Shown piece by piece: positions 46,497 through 58,616 of a stretch of DNA of 64,000 bases. The position numbers and the translations under genes are program-made. The first letter of the stretch is position 1; the number at the start of each line of letters is the position of its first letter. The stretch lies in the NCBI GenBank assembly GCA_027257055.1, contig JAPVLO010000073.1, positions 434,001-498,000 of the forward strand, in the 5' to 3' direction. Origin of the DNA: Cephalopachus bancanus (taxonomy: Eukaryota > Chordata > Mammalia > Primates > Tarsiidae). Below the pieces are notes generated by a model. It did not search any database, was not told the DNA's origin, and saw only the letters and a program-made list of their open reading frames with translations.

Positions 46497-47501
46497 ATGA
46501 GAGACTACTATGTACACTTTTATGGAAACAAAATTGAAACCCTAAAGGAAATGGAGGACTATCTGACATCACACAACCACCCCAGGTTGAAACAAGAAGA
46601 AACCAAATGCCTAAATAGACGAATAACAATCCAGGAAATTGACTATGTCATAAGAAAACGACCTACAAAAAAAAGCCCTAAACCAGATGGCTTTCCAGCA
46701 GAATTCTACAAAACATATGAGGAGGAACTGACACCAATCCTACTGAAAGCATTCCAAGCGATTGAAAAAGATGTAACTCTCCCTGTATCATGTTATGAAG
46801 CTAACATCACATTGATACCCAAGCCAGGTGAAGATCCAACAAAAAAAGAGAACTACAGACCAATAACCTTGATGAACATAGATGCTAAAGTTCTCAACAA
46901 GATCCTAGCAAACCAGATTCAAGAACACATATCAAAAATCATCTACCATGACCAATTAGGCTTCATCCCTGGGATGCAAGGCTGATTCAACATCCGTAAG
47001 ACCATAAACATAATTAAATACATCAACAGACGTCAAAACAAAAACCACATGATTATACCATTAGATACAGAAAAAACTTTTGATAAAATCAAGCAGCGCT
47101 TCTTGATTAAAAACCCTTGAACATCTAGGTATAGATGGAACGTACCTAAAAATAGTAAGAGCCATCTATGAGAACCCCACAGTCCGCATACTGCTAAACA
47201 GACAGAAATTGGAGCCATTTACCCTGAAAACTGGAACAAGATGAAGATGCCCACTCTCATCCCTCCTGTTCAACATAGTTTTGAAAATTCTAGCTAGAGC
47301 AATCGGGGAAGAGAAGGGTATCAGGGGTATACAAATAGGAAAAGAGGAAATCAAGTTATCCCTCTTTGCAGACAACATGATTCCATACCTCAAAAACCCA
47401 AGAGAATCTGACAAAAACCTCCTTGCAATGATAAAGGACTTGGGCAAGATCTCAGGGTATAAAATAAATGTGTAAAAGACAATCGCGTTTCTATACACCA
47501 A
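46497..47501 (+). pseudogene. L1 ORF2 reverse transcriptase domain (broken)
   Basis: The first frame, 46497-46985 (162 residues), reads '[20 protein letters not shown]', '[20 protein letters not shown]', '[20 protein letters not shown]', '[20 protein letters not shown]', '[11 protein letters not shown]' and then a stop in place of Trp. The sequence continues with '[12 protein letters not shown]' (catalytic-Asp motif kept). A shifted frame at 47281-47475 holds '[20 protein letters not shown]', where the FADD catalytic motif has become FADN. Both changes argue against RT activity. Confidence 0.9.
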
Positions 47502-49085
47502 TAATAAACAAACAGAAATTCAAAAAAAGAGCACAATTCCATTCACAATAGCCACAACAACAACAAAAAAGAAATACCTTGTCATCTTCCTAACCAGAGA
47601 TGTGAAAGACCTTTACAATGAAAACTACAGAACACTGCTCAAAGAAATCAAAGATGTGGAAAAATATTCCATGCTCGTGGATGGGAAGAGTCAACATTGT
47701 TAAGATGTCCATTCTGCCTAAGGCAATCTACAGATTTAATGCAATACCCATCAAATTACCAGCAACATTCTTCTCAGACCTAGAATCAACAATACAGGAA
47801 TTCATATGGAAGCATAAATGACCACAAATAACCAAAATAATCCTCAGCAAAAAAAAAAAAAAAGCAGGAGGTTTCATACTCCCAGACTTTAAACTTTATT
47901 ATAAAGCTACAATAACCAAAACAGCCTGGTATTGGTAGAAGAACAGGCATATAGACCAATGGAAATGAATTGAGATTCCAGAAGCAGAACCTCGATTTCT
48001 CAACCAACTCATCCTTGACAAACCTCCATCATCAACCACCGGGGAGAGAAGAACCTATTCAGTAAATGGTGCTGGGAGAACTGGCTGACCACATGCAGAA
48101 GATTGAAACAGGACCCCTACCTATTCCCATACACGAAAATCAACTCTAAATGGATCAGAGAACTAAATGTCAAACCTCAAACTATAAGAACCTTAGAAAA
48201 TGCAGGAGACAGTCTTACGGAAATTGGAACCGGCAACAAATTCCTGATCAAAACCCCAAGTGCCCATGCCATAAGAGAAAAGATAGATAAGTGGGACCTC
48301 ATCAAACTGACAAACTTCTGTAAAGTCAAAGAAACCATCAAGAGAGCAGGTAGACAGCCCACAGACTGGGAAAAAGTATTTGCCAACTCTATGTCTAACA
48401 AAGGCCTAGCATCTAGGTTCTACAAGGAACTCAAACATGCTGAAAAGAAAAAACCAAAAAGCCCCATTACAAAGTGGGCAAAAGATATGAATAGACAGTT
48501 CTTGAGAGAAGACATATGAGCAGCCAACAGATACATGAAAAAATGTTCAGTTTCACTAGTCATCAAAGAAATGCAAATTAAAACTACACTGAGATACCAC
48601 CTAACTCCAGTCAGAATGGCCATCATCAGTAACTCAAAAAATAACAGATGCTGGAGAGGATGTGGTGAAAAGAGAACACTTCTACACTGTTGGTGGGAAT
48701 GTAAACTAGTACAACCTCTGTGGAAAACAGTGTGACGATTCTTAAAACTTCTAAAAACTGACCTTTCATATGACCCTGCAATCCCCCTACTGGGAATATA
48801 CCCAGAAGAACTCAAATCACTCTATAAAAAAAAAAAATACCCACACATATATCTTTATCATAGCATTGTTCCCAATAGCAAGAACATGAAATGGAACCAA
48901 CTGTGCTGCTCATCAAAAGAGGACTGGCTAAAAAATGTGGTACATATACACAATGGAATATTATGCAGCCATAAAGAAGAACAAATTCATGAACTTCGCA
49001 GCAACCTGGATGTACTTAGAGTCTATAATACCGAGTGATCTTTCACAGAAACAAAGAACTGAGTATCACATGTTCTCACTGATAA
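47502..49085 (+). pseudogene. L1 ORF2 C-terminal domain (broken)
   Basis: Frames at 47618-47821 ('[20 protein letters not shown]'), 48103-48519 (138 residues with '[20 protein letters not shown]', '[20 protein letters not shown]') and 48535-48735 ('[20 protein letters not shown]', ending '[18 protein letters not shown]'). The Cys-rich CWWEC block of the ORF2 C-terminus is recognisable. The end block 'ACCGAGTGATCTTTCACAGA' region (49031) leads to the 3'UTR. Several stops and frameshifts. Confidence 0.88.
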
Positions 49086-49341
49086 GTGGACCTTGAACAA
49101 CTATCGTAATACTAAGAAAAGGATTGACAGTAGAGGGAACCTGCGAGGAGTTGGAGGGGCGGGGAGGTGGGTTTGGCAGTTGGGAATCTGCCGGGGGAAG
49201 GGGGGGCATACCTCATCAACAAGGGTAACTGCACAATGAATATTTGTATACATAACCCAGAATTGTACTCCACAATTCTGTGATAAATATAAGTAATAAA
49301 CTCAGAATTTTTAAAAATTACTTGTTTAAGTAATTTAAACA

Positions 49342-49967
49342 ATTTGTGATCCAGCCATTTAAAAGTATGATTCTAAATTCAGTTTGTTTCTATACTTAAT
49401 TCAATGACTACTGTGTCTGAGAAATAGAATCTAAAAAATACAACAGATACAATATATAATATATAATTGTAGTAAGTATAATGTATAATGATATTGGACA
49501 TAAATCTATATACCTCAAAGCACCTTAATAATTTATTTCAGTCACAAAGTTATTGGAAAATTGATTATATTACTTATATTGTTAGACTATAGTATAACTA
49601 ATTAAAAACATTACTTGGAAAAGAAGTGTGTATTCTGCCCTTTTCTTTTTATTTGTTTGTTTTTTGCATTATTAGCATTATCTTCAATGTCAGGTTGCTT
49701 TTATATGAAAGATTTGAAGTCACTTGTTGATTTTGCATATTTTTAAATCCACCTAATAGAGAATCTGTAAACTATAATATAAGCAAGAAATTGAACTCAA
49801 GTGAAAAAATGTGGGTTTCACCTCCATTTCTGGGCTGAAGAACTCCTGCTCTCTCATTCTCATTTACCTCACATACTTTGTAACACAAAATCATCTGTAA
49901 TATGCACTTGGTGGGCTTGACAGTGTCCTTTCATACATTTGATAGCAATGAGTTTTAGTTTATTTCT
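49342..49967. other. Unrecognised AT-rich sequence
   Basis: No gene or named repeat recognised. Confidence 0.5.
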
Positions 49968-49978
49968 TAAAGTTTTTT

Positions 49979-50276
49979 GTTGTTGTTGTTTGTTTGTTTG
50001 TTTGAGTTGGAGTCTCACTCTGTCCCCCAGATTGGAGTGAAGTGGCCGCTTCTGGCCACCACAGCCTCGACCTGCTGGGCTCCGGCGATCCTTCTGCTTC
50101 AGTCTTCCAAGTAGCCAGAATTACAGGCATGTGCTACCATGCCCAGCTGATTTTTTTATTTATTGTAGAGATGAGGTCTCACTGCCCAGGCGGGTCTCGA
50201 ACCCAAGGGCTCAGGCAATCCACTCACCTCAGCCTCCCAAAGGCACGGGATTACAGGCTGAGCCACCGAGCACAGC
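49979..50276 (-). mobile_element. Alu dimer, short left-arm form, TTG/TTTG-rich tail
   Basis: Reverse Alu with a tail of (TTG)n/(TTTG)n (49979-50003). Direct repeats TAAAGTTTTTT at 49968-49978 and 50277-50287. The left arm is the five-base-deleted form ('gtctcactgcccagg'). Confidence 0.94.
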
Positions 50277-50287
50277 TAAAGTTTTTT

Positions 50288-50985
50288 TTTTTTTAATAAG
50301 TATAAATGGAAGCTCTAATAATTATTTTCCCTCCCCAATCCATATCTTATTTTGGAGACACAGAGATGAATCCTCCAGATGCTGGAAGGAAAAGCAAGGA
50401 GGTCTGAGCCAAACCAACAGCAAGTGAGGGAATAGGACAATTTTCATAAAGCAACAGGAATGTGAAGCATGCAAGTAAAAAAAAAAAAAAAATGAGGCAA
50501 GGTAAGTAGCCAAGACTCATAACTGAAAGCCACCAAGTCCACAGGAAGTCCTGTCCTAGTCCATCTGGGAAGAAATTCCCTGGGAAATAAATATGATTGC
50601 TAAGAATGGGAATTGAAGCAGATCCCCACTGATAGATGGAAGTACAGACAGAGAGAAAAATGAAAAATCCCCAGGACCTAAGAGGTACTTGAAGAAGCCC
50701 AGCAACTTGGGTTCTTCAGAGGCACAAATGGAGGAACTGTCAGTGCAATATATTGAGTCTAACTCCTTGGGCAAAAGGCAAATTAATTACCACTTTCAGT
50801 CTCTGTTATTGATCATCAAGACTCAAACCAATGGACAGATAACAAGAGCTCACTGAATACTTGTGAGAGAAGACTACTGTGCCCTGTCTCTCCTCTAGAA
50901 GCCTCAAGCCTCACTAGGGAGAATAGACAAACATAGAGTGAAATTTTGAAAAGTGAAATAGAAAAGCATGTTACTAGTATACAAC
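50288..50985. other. Unrecognised sequence, less AT-rich
   Basis: No gene or named repeat. An A-run lies at 50477-50491. Base composition is more balanced than in neighbouring stretches, but no conserved frame is visible. Confidence 0.45.
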
Positions 50986-51160
50986 AATAGTAACAATTCA
51001 TCAGGCATCTACCACATACCACAGGAGGCATGTTCGTTGCTTTACAACATAATCAAACATACAACAACTCAGTGAGGTTCATGCTGTTATCCTTGTATTA
51101 CAGATAAGCAGAATACAGAGAGGTTATGCTCAAAGCCATATCCACCCAGGCATAAAATGA
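50986..51160 (+). repeat. MIR SINE
   Basis: Order: 'ttcatcaggcatctaccaca', 'gttcgttgctttacaacata', 'acaacaactcagtgaggttc', 'gttatccttgtattacagat', 'aagcagaatacagagaggtt'. This follows the MIR core and its 3' side. Confidence 0.8.
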
Positions 51161-52737
51161 CAATCTTGATGTATAAATCCAAGAAGCAGATTATGTCCTT
51201 GTTCATAAACATCCAAGTAGCTACATGAGTTAAAGACACTAAATTAGCCACCAAAAAAAAGTGGCAAAGAAAGCAAATGCTATGGAAATTGTGATATGTG
51301 AGAGCTATTTGTTTTTTTGTTTTGTTTTTGTTTTTGTATTGTTGAAGAATGTGATTACTATGTGTGAAGTAAGAAGAAACATCCCTAATATATATGCACA
51401 AGATCTTCACTGGTCTTTTCTGATCTTGTTTTTATGGGACACATATTGCTCCACAGATGATGTATCAAACAGCTAGAAGCTGGTGGCCAGTTTGGGGTTT
51501 ACTGTGAACCCCTGGATTCAATGGCTCTACATTTATTTATTTCCCAATGTGTGCAAGGATCAAATTAATAGTGTATGACTAATGCTAGCATAAATTTCCA
51601 GCCACTACTTGGCTCTTTGCAAGCTGCTTGTCACCATCTATTGAGTTTGTTCACCCCAACTCTCCTTATTATTCACCACCAACTATTTCTTTGTGATTTT
51701 TTGCTTCATGAGAGAAGCACAGCAAACTGGAACGAATTCATGGAGTTCTCCTCTGGATTTCAGATGCTTGATGTGTATCAGGTTTGAGAACTACGGTACA
51801 TCAAAGGATGTATGCTGCTAATATCTTCATAGACTTTTCCCTACACAAGGCCTTAAGATTTTCATCTAAAAACTAGTCATAATTTGCATAGTATACAAAT
51901 AAAGAGAAAGTTTTCTTCCCACCAGTTAGAGTTATGCTCTTGAAATGTCATAATAAACAAAACTAAATCATAAGAGAAACATCTCTGGAATAGCAATACA
52001 AAATGCAGTTGGATGCTTGTCCCTGGTGTAGTACTAGTCTTGGGGTTTAAAAATAATAGCATCAACCATTTAGGTTTACAAAACCAGCCTCAATGTATAA
52101 TTTGCAAAGTTATATTTGAAGGCACTCTGGATCTGTGAGATAGTCCTGTTTAAAACTCACACTTTTAACAAATGAGAGTACTTTTAGGAAAAGTAAAGGG
52201 AAGAGTCTGGAAGTAAAATACTTTAATAAATAATAAAAGAAATTAAAGACAGAATAGTTTGGAAAAGAGAACATTGGTGGTAGAACTGTTCTTCAAACAT
52301 TTGCATGACACTTCCCATGCACTTCAACCCCCATGAAAAGTATCTTCTTTGATATTCAAGTTTACCTTTTGTGTGAGGCCTTCATAATCCTGTCTACATT
52401 GGGAACAACTGCTCTAGTCAGAGGCTTTTTCCTGTTTTTAGGTTTTCTTGACATCCGACTCACCCATGAGCATTGCGGATCCTCCTCTTCAGCTTCTGTA
52501 AGAAATTGACATACTTCCATCATAGCACTGATTAAATTGGCTAATTACTGTTTGACTTGCTTACTTTTCACCAGTAGACATTTTGAATATAATTTCTACC
52601 TTTAGAATCTGAAGCAATTTTGATTATTAGATATGTGAGAGATAAATGAAGGATAAATAAGCAAATAGAATAAGGAAGGGAGAGTAGACTTGTACCCTAT
52701 TGCTCTCAATTGGACTTCAGTCAATAGGTGGAAAGAT
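51161..52737. other. Unrecognised sequence
   Basis: No gene. A scrap at 51755-51795 ('gatgcttgatgtgtatcagg ... tttgagaacta') may be the end of a MER20/MER5-type element. Confidence 0.4.
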
Positions 52738-52871
52738 AGGATTATCAGATTTTAGCAGATAAAATTTCAGGATGCCAAGTTAAATATAATTTAAATCAAA
52801 CAAGCAACTTTTTTAGCATAAGTGCATTTGAAATATTGCATGGTTATCTTGTATTTTATCTGGCACACCTA
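52738..52871. mobile_element. Nonautonomous palindromic DNA transposon, copy A (half deleted)
   Basis: 'attatcagattttagcagat', 'aaatttcaggatgccaagtt', 'aaatattgcatggttatctt' and the end 'tattttatctggcacacc'. The two ends are imperfect reverse complements, as in a known mammalian palindromic element ending in GGTTGCCAGAT/ATCTGGCAACC. The inner right arm seems deleted. Confidence 0.6.
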
Positions 52872-53193
52872 AAAGTATAAAGATACAGGTTTCAGCTTAA
52901 CATAAGAAAAAACTGGTTCCTACAACAGTCAAACATGATGCAGACAACTTTTCAAGGAAACATGCTGCCAAGGCTTATTGTTTAAGCATAACAGGAATGT
53001 CAGAGAACGTGCTCTTGCATTTGATAAATTTTTCTTGTCCCCTTTTCAATAAGCAGAACATTTTGATAAAATTTACAAACTTTCTTATAACTGTAACCAT
53101 GCTACTTGTACTGTACAGCAATTGAAAATAAATGTTCATTAGTTTTAACAAATCCATGTATTTGGTTTCTTCCTAAACTTTTTTTAGTTAAGT

Positions 53194-53362
53194 AGGGTTG
53201 CCAGATAAAATATAGGTAACCAGGTGAAATCTGGATTTCAGATAAGCAGAGAACTTTTTTTTTAAGTATGCCTCATTTAATACCTGTTCTGAAAATGTAT
53301 TCATAGTTTACTTGAAATCTAATTTTAACTGGATGCCCTATATTTTAATTTGGTAAAGCTAG
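53194..53362. mobile_element. Nonautonomous palindromic DNA transposon, copy B
   Basis: Begins 'gggttgccagataaaatata', has 'gatttcagataagcagagaa' facing 'agtttacttgaaatctaatt', and ends 'taactggatgccctatattt ... ttggtaaagc'. It is the same family as copy A, about 320 bases away. Confidence 0.6.
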
Positions 53363-53705
53363 AAACTTTCAAATTAAAAATTAATTTGTGTACAATAGTG
53401 AGCCTTGCTATCCTATTTTGCTGATATTTTCTTATATCTCAGCTAAATAGACATTATACCAGATAGCATTTTTTTTCAAATTGGCAGCAGATATGCATAC
53501 GTATACTCTGAATTTCAATAAAATCATTTGCTCCTCCAAATGGTACAAAAAGGGTTTCTGACTCTCTATCATTAATATCTTTAAGTTAAATCTTACCCAA
53601 AACATGGCTATTAATTGAAATGATGAGGAAAGTGATATTCATAACAGTGGATCAATATAGAATACTGTTATTTAATTGAAGCCTTAGGCTAGTAGGTTGC
53701 AAAGT

Positions 53706-55860
53706 GAATTTTTAAATAAAGTTTCATTTTTCAACAGTTTGAATTTACAGAAACACTGAAAGAATATTATAGGGCATTCCCAAATACTCCATGCCCAGTT
53801 TGCCATATTGTTAACATTACTAAGGTATGATTTTCACAGCAGTAATACCAATAGTAATACATTATTAATGCTTGAAGTCAATACTTTATCAAAGATCTTC
53901 TTAGTTTCTATTCAATGTCCTTTTTCTGTTTCAGGATTTCATCCATGACACATTTAGTTGTCACATTCTTAGGTTCTCCTTGGCTGTGACACTTTTTCAG
54001 ACTTTCTTTGTTTTTTGATGACCCCGAGAATTGTAAGGAGTATAAGTCAGACATTTTGCAGAATGTTCTTCAATTTACTTTTGCCTGATGTAGTTCTCAT
54101 GGTTATACAGGGGTTATAGGTGTTTGGGGATGAGACTCCATGGGTAAAATGCCATTCTATCACATCATATCAAAAGTGCATACTACCAAAAGCACTTATA
54201 ATTTATATTAGTCTTGTGATAGTGTTTATCAAGTTTCTTTGTTGTAAAGTTACTTTTTTCTTCCTATTTCTATAATGTACTCAGTAGAAGAAAGTCACTA
54301 TATGTACTCCATATTTAAGACATAAAATATAATGCTCTATCTCCTTGCAAGGAGAATACCCTGCTCCTTTTATTGGAGAATGATTACAGGAATTCACATC
54401 TGGGTGCTGGGTGTACTTGTTGCTATGGGAGTATCATTGCTTCTGGTCCCTCTCAAGAAACAGAGCTAGGAAATACATGTGTTATACTATGCTGTATATT
54501 CACACATACTTATTCTATTTTTATCTGTGTTGAGGTAAATGAGTTTATATTGAAATCTCTGATTTTCACTCAATACCACGTGATTCATTTTAGAATGTCC
54601 CTCTTCCCCTTACCTACCTGTAACCTCTCACTCCAACAGTGAGAAACCAGGCTTCAACCATCTGCCATATGCTTATTTATTTGTTCTATCCCAGTATAAA
54701 TACACAGTGGTTTCAAAATTGCTAACCCAACCCCCCAAGGGAAACAACTTTACAGCTGGGGTATAGTGATTATGTACAGTTCCTAGACTTAGAGTTTTCA
54801 CTCATTTTCAGAGATACTTATATCAGAAACTTCCTTTCTCCATCACCTTGAAAAAGGTTGTGTCATACCTCATAATACAGTTAGGCTTCTATTTCCTAAT
54901 GTGCAGTCCTCTTGGGACCTCCAATAATTTTTATTATTTGCATTTGATTAAGGTTCACAGTTTATGGTCTAAGCTACATGGGATTTGACAAATGTATAGT
55001 GTCATGATCTACGATTACACAGCAGTTTACCACTTTAATAAATCCCCTATGCTTTACTTATTTCCCTCTCCTTTCTTCCCCCAGACCCATACAACTACTG
55101 AGCTATTTACTGTCTCTGTATTTTTTTTTTTTTGAGTTGGAGTCTCACTCTGTCGCCCAGACTGGAGTGCAGTGGCCGCTTCCGGCCACCGCAGCCTCGA
55201 ACTGCTGGGCTCCGGCGATCCTTCCGCCTCAGCCTTCTGAGTAGCTGGAACTACAGGCGTGCGCTACTACGCCCGGCTGATTTTTTGATTTATTGCAGAG
55301 ATGAGGTCTCGCCAGCCCAGGCGGGTCACCAACCCGCAGGCTCAGACAATCCACTCACCTCAGCCTCCCAAAGGCGCGGAATTACAGGCTGAGCCACCGA
55401 GCCCGGCTAAATATGTAGTCTTTTCATGCAGTTTCTTTCTCATAGTAATATGCATTCAGGATTCACCATGTTTTTGTGCAACAATATTTTATTCCTTTTC
55501 ATCTCTGAGTAGTGTTATATTTTATAGATGAACCAGTTTTTTTTAATCTGGTCACCTATTGTAGGACATTTTGATTGATTCCAATTTTTATCAATAAAGC
55601 ATAAAGATGCACATCCAGAATACTTTTAGACACAAGTTTTAAGATCAGTTGGATCAATAACTTCTTAGAAGTGTAATTCCTGATGGTTTGTAAAGATTAC
55701 ATTAAGTTTTGTAAGAAAATTCTAAACTGTTTTCCAAAGTGAGTGGACCATTTGCATTCCCACCAGCAATGAAAGAGAACTCCCCTTGTTTTGGATTCTT
55801 ATCCTCACTGTTAGCTTTTAGTAACTCTTACAAGGTAGGTCTGTGGACTATAAAAATTTC
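53706..55860 (-). repeat. Old L1 (L1MC/L1ME-type) 3'UTR and ORF2 end, interrupted by an Alu
   Basis: Minus-strand LINE. The 3'UTR part (53706-54360) has 'ccatgcccagtttgccatat', 'tcctttttctgtttcaggat', 'ctccttggctgtgacacttt' and 'ttctcatggttatacagggg'. The proximal part (54940-55120) has 'gggatttgacaaatgtatag'. Beyond the Alu (55408-55860) it reads 'tgcattcaggattcaccatg', 'tcacctattgtaggacattt' and 'catttgcattcccaccagca'. These are in the expected reversed order. The middle (54370-54930) is less clear. Confidence 0.72.
55121..55407 (-). mobile_element. Alu dimer, variant left-arm deletion
   Basis: Reverse Alu with poly-T at 55121-55133 and the end 'gagcccggc' at 55407. The left arm reads 'gtctcgccagcccagg', a four-base deletion relative to the long form and different from the five-base one. 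CpGs are fairly well kept. No clear TSD; it lies inside the old L1. Confidence 0.94.
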
Positions 55861-55869
55861 CTCAATTTT

Positions 55870-56560
55870 TGTCTGAAGTCATCTGTTCTTCCCTTATGGA
55901 GGAAAATTTTGCTGGATATAAAATTCAAATTTGCTCGCTTTTTCTTTCAACACTTTAAAGATTTCACTACATTATCTTCTGATTGCATGGTATCTGATGA
56001 AAAGTAAGATGAATTGTTATCCTGTCCTACTCTCTAATGACCTTTCTTCAAGATTTGCTCTGTCATAATTTTTTTTTTGTAATTTGAATATGATATTCCT
56101 AGAGTTTTTGTTTTCTTAATCCTGGTTCATGTTTTCTGAGCTACTTGTATCTGTGGTTTGCTGTCTGTCATTAATTTTTTAGGATTTCTGACTACTAGTA
56201 GTTCACATATTTCTTCTGCCTCATCACTTACTTCTGGTATTCCAATTATACATGTGTTACAATTTTTTATATTATCCCACAGTTCTTGAAAATTTGTTCT
56301 GTTTGTTCTTTTTGGTTTTTTCTTACACTTCATTTGTAAAGTTTCTACTCACCTATCTTCAAGATCACTGGTTCTTTCCTCAGCTGTGTTGCCTCTACCA
56401 TGGAGACCACCCCAGGCATTCTTTATTTTAGTTACTCTATTTTTTATTTCTATTATTTCCTTTCGACTATTTCTTTTTGTTTCCACCTTTCTGTTTCCAT
56501 AGCCATGCTTCCTTGCCTATTTTCCCATTAGACTGATTAATATACTAGTCATATTCGTTT
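55870..56560 (-). repeat. Old L1 5'UTR/ORF1 region (L1M/HAL1-type)
   Basis: T-rich reversed blocks 'tttgctggatataaaattca' (55908), 'ctgtctgtcattaatttttt' (56162), 'catatttcttctgcctcatc' (56207), 'ttatcccacagttcttgaaa' (56272), 'gatcactggttctttcctca' (56363). This is the typical layout of the old ORF1-region read backwards; compare 38960-39650. Confidence 0.65.
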
Positions 56561-58301
56561 TCAATTTTATGTTTGATGATTTCATCATCTGTAACATATC
56601 TGAGTTTGGTTCTCCTGTTTGCTTTGTGTGTGCAGTATACTTATATAGCCAACCAACAGACTCCAGCTCACATTTTCTTTCTCGTTTCCCTGACTTTAAA
56701 AAGTGCTTAGTATACCCCTTTCAAAATGTCACCTACAAGTCCCTTTTATACTAGACTTCATGTCATAACTCTACAGCGTTCTAACTTTAGGCTTTTCACA
56801 TCATAAATGTTAATTTAAAGTGATTATATGAGTCAGATTCAATCAGGAAACAAAACTACACCTCTAATTAGGACAGTGAAAATTAATATAAAGAGTGCTT
56901 AACTAATAAAAGGTGATTATTAAAAGGAGCAAAAGAGAACTTTAAGAGATGCAGTAAGCAGCTATCATTCCTATGTTAGAAGAATAAGAAAGAAAGAAAT
57001 TTAGGGCAACATGGACACCCAAGAGTGAGATTCAGATGTATGAGTACAGGCCATGGTTGCCACGGGAACATGCAACCCTTTAATAGAGAATTAATTTTCC
57101 AAGGACACAGGCCAAGGCCAAGTTTAACAGTGAGAGACACTGAATTGAATCCTACTCTGCATCCACAATCCCTTCTTCCTCCCCCAATACACATCACAGC
57201 CTTCAGACTGTCATGAAAAAAACACCACACTGGAAAAATGAAGAGTTCCTTTTTCCTGTTATAGACTTACAAAGTATCTCCACTTCTAGCTGGAAAAAAT
57301 AGAAATGTTTAAAGAGTCCATCTTTAATATCACAAAATAGAATGAAGAAAAGTAGATCTGGAACTGAGAGGAAATAGACTAATAACTTGCACAGTAATTA
57401 TTTTATCTTTTAGTATAGCAGAATCTATCTTTTTCTCCATTTGGGGCACAGGGATGTCCAGGAAACAATGTATACAAAAATCTCATCACATCTATATAAA
57501 AATCAACTTTGCTTCAAGTTCATTTAGGGCAATTGCAAGTAAATCCAAAGTTTCAGAAATTATAATGCAATCAAATGCCTATACCTTAACTAACAGGCAA
57601 TCCATTCCCAAGCTATATGCACCCTTAGACTTTTGATTAAAATAACTTTAAAATAATTGCACTTAAAATATTTTAAAGTATAAAACATCAAAAACAGCAT
57701 TGTGTTCCTCTTTGATGTGCTTTTAGAGGTGCAGGGCATCCTCATATCTAAAAAATAAATTCTTGACATTTAAACAGTATATCTTATTTGCTGGAGCATT
57801 GTTCTTTTAAAAAAAATCTTAAAGCGTTTTAATTAACAATAAATTCCTAAAAATAAGTGTTTTATTTGATTATGGATATTAGTCTTCAGCAAAAGAAATT
57901 TTTTAATAAATATAGTGCTAAATGTACAAATTTCATTAAAAAGTCAAGCCAAGTCTTAGAGAAACAACGACTTGTTCTTTTAAAGAAAGCATTGCTGAAA
58001 TAAAAAATGTATAAGGAGCAGCAAGAAATAAGGAGCTTGTCAGACCTTCTGGAACATTCAATGTACACCTCATTTTTATAAGCATGCACGGTGGTCTCTG
58101 AATGAACTTTAATGTACTCCCTTTTATTTTACCACAGCCTAGAATTTCTAAGTAAGGCAGTGGATAACACTCCCAAACCAGTTAGAAGGTTTGAATACAA
58201 GAAAATATTTTGGAGTACGTGCTCACTGCTATCTACTGACCTTTGGGAAAAAGCCCAAGTCTATATGATACTGCTCCTTTAATCTGAGACATGCAGTCTT
58301 A
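56561..58301. other. Unrecognised sequence; possible old repeat at 56830-57080
   Basis: No gene. 'agtcagattcaatcaggaaa' (56831) resembles the start of a common old mammalian repeat with AGCAGATTCAGTCAGGAAA. Not assigned. Confidence 0.4.
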
Positions 58302-58313
58302 CCAATATAAGAC

Positions 58314-58604
58314 CTTTTTTTTTTTTGAGTTGGAGTGTCACTCTCGTCACCCAGAGTGGAGTGCAGTGGCCATTCCGGGCCACCGCAGCCTCGACCTGCT
58401 GGCTCCGGTGATCCTGCCGCCTCAGCCTTCCAAGTAGCCGGAACTACAGGCGCGCGCTACCACACCCGGCTAATTTTTTGATTTATTGTAGAGATGAGGT
58501 CTCACCAAGTTGCCCAGGCAGGTCTCGAACCCGCGGGCTCAGACAATCCACTCACCTCGCCCTCCCAAAGTGTGGGATTACAGGCTGAGCCACCGAGCCC
58601 GGCT
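58314..58604 (-). mobile_element. Alu dimer, long left-arm form
   Basis: Reverse Alu with direct repeats CCAATATAAGAC at 58302-58313 and 58605-58616 (12 of 12). The left arm keeps 'caccaagttgcccagg'. Many CpGs are intact ('gcgcgcgctacc', 'cgaacccgcgggc'). Confidence 0.96.
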
Positions 58605-58616
58605 CCAATATAAGAC

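Larger units (their letters stand above)
45193..49332 (+). mobile_element. L1 retrotransposon, 5'-truncated in the ORF1-ORF2 linker
   Basis: A 4.1-kb plus-strand L1. It begins just before ORF2 with 'ttgaaaacacacatgaatca', homologous to the same linker of the minus-strand copy near 18085-18120. It contains the whole ORF2 region and ends after a 3'UTR near 49310 with a decayed A-rich tail. A nine-base direct repeat ATTTAAACA lies at 45184-45192 and 49333-49341. Because the repeat lies 20 bases past the clear 3' end, the TSD call is tentative. Sequence order matches the minus-strand copies throughout. Confidence 0.92.

Noticed and set aside
46497..46985. 162-codon open frame as a novel reverse transcriptase (retron, group II intron or similar)
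   Set aside because: It is ordinary L1 ORF2 with LINE motifs, in a 5'-truncated L1 with frameshifts.
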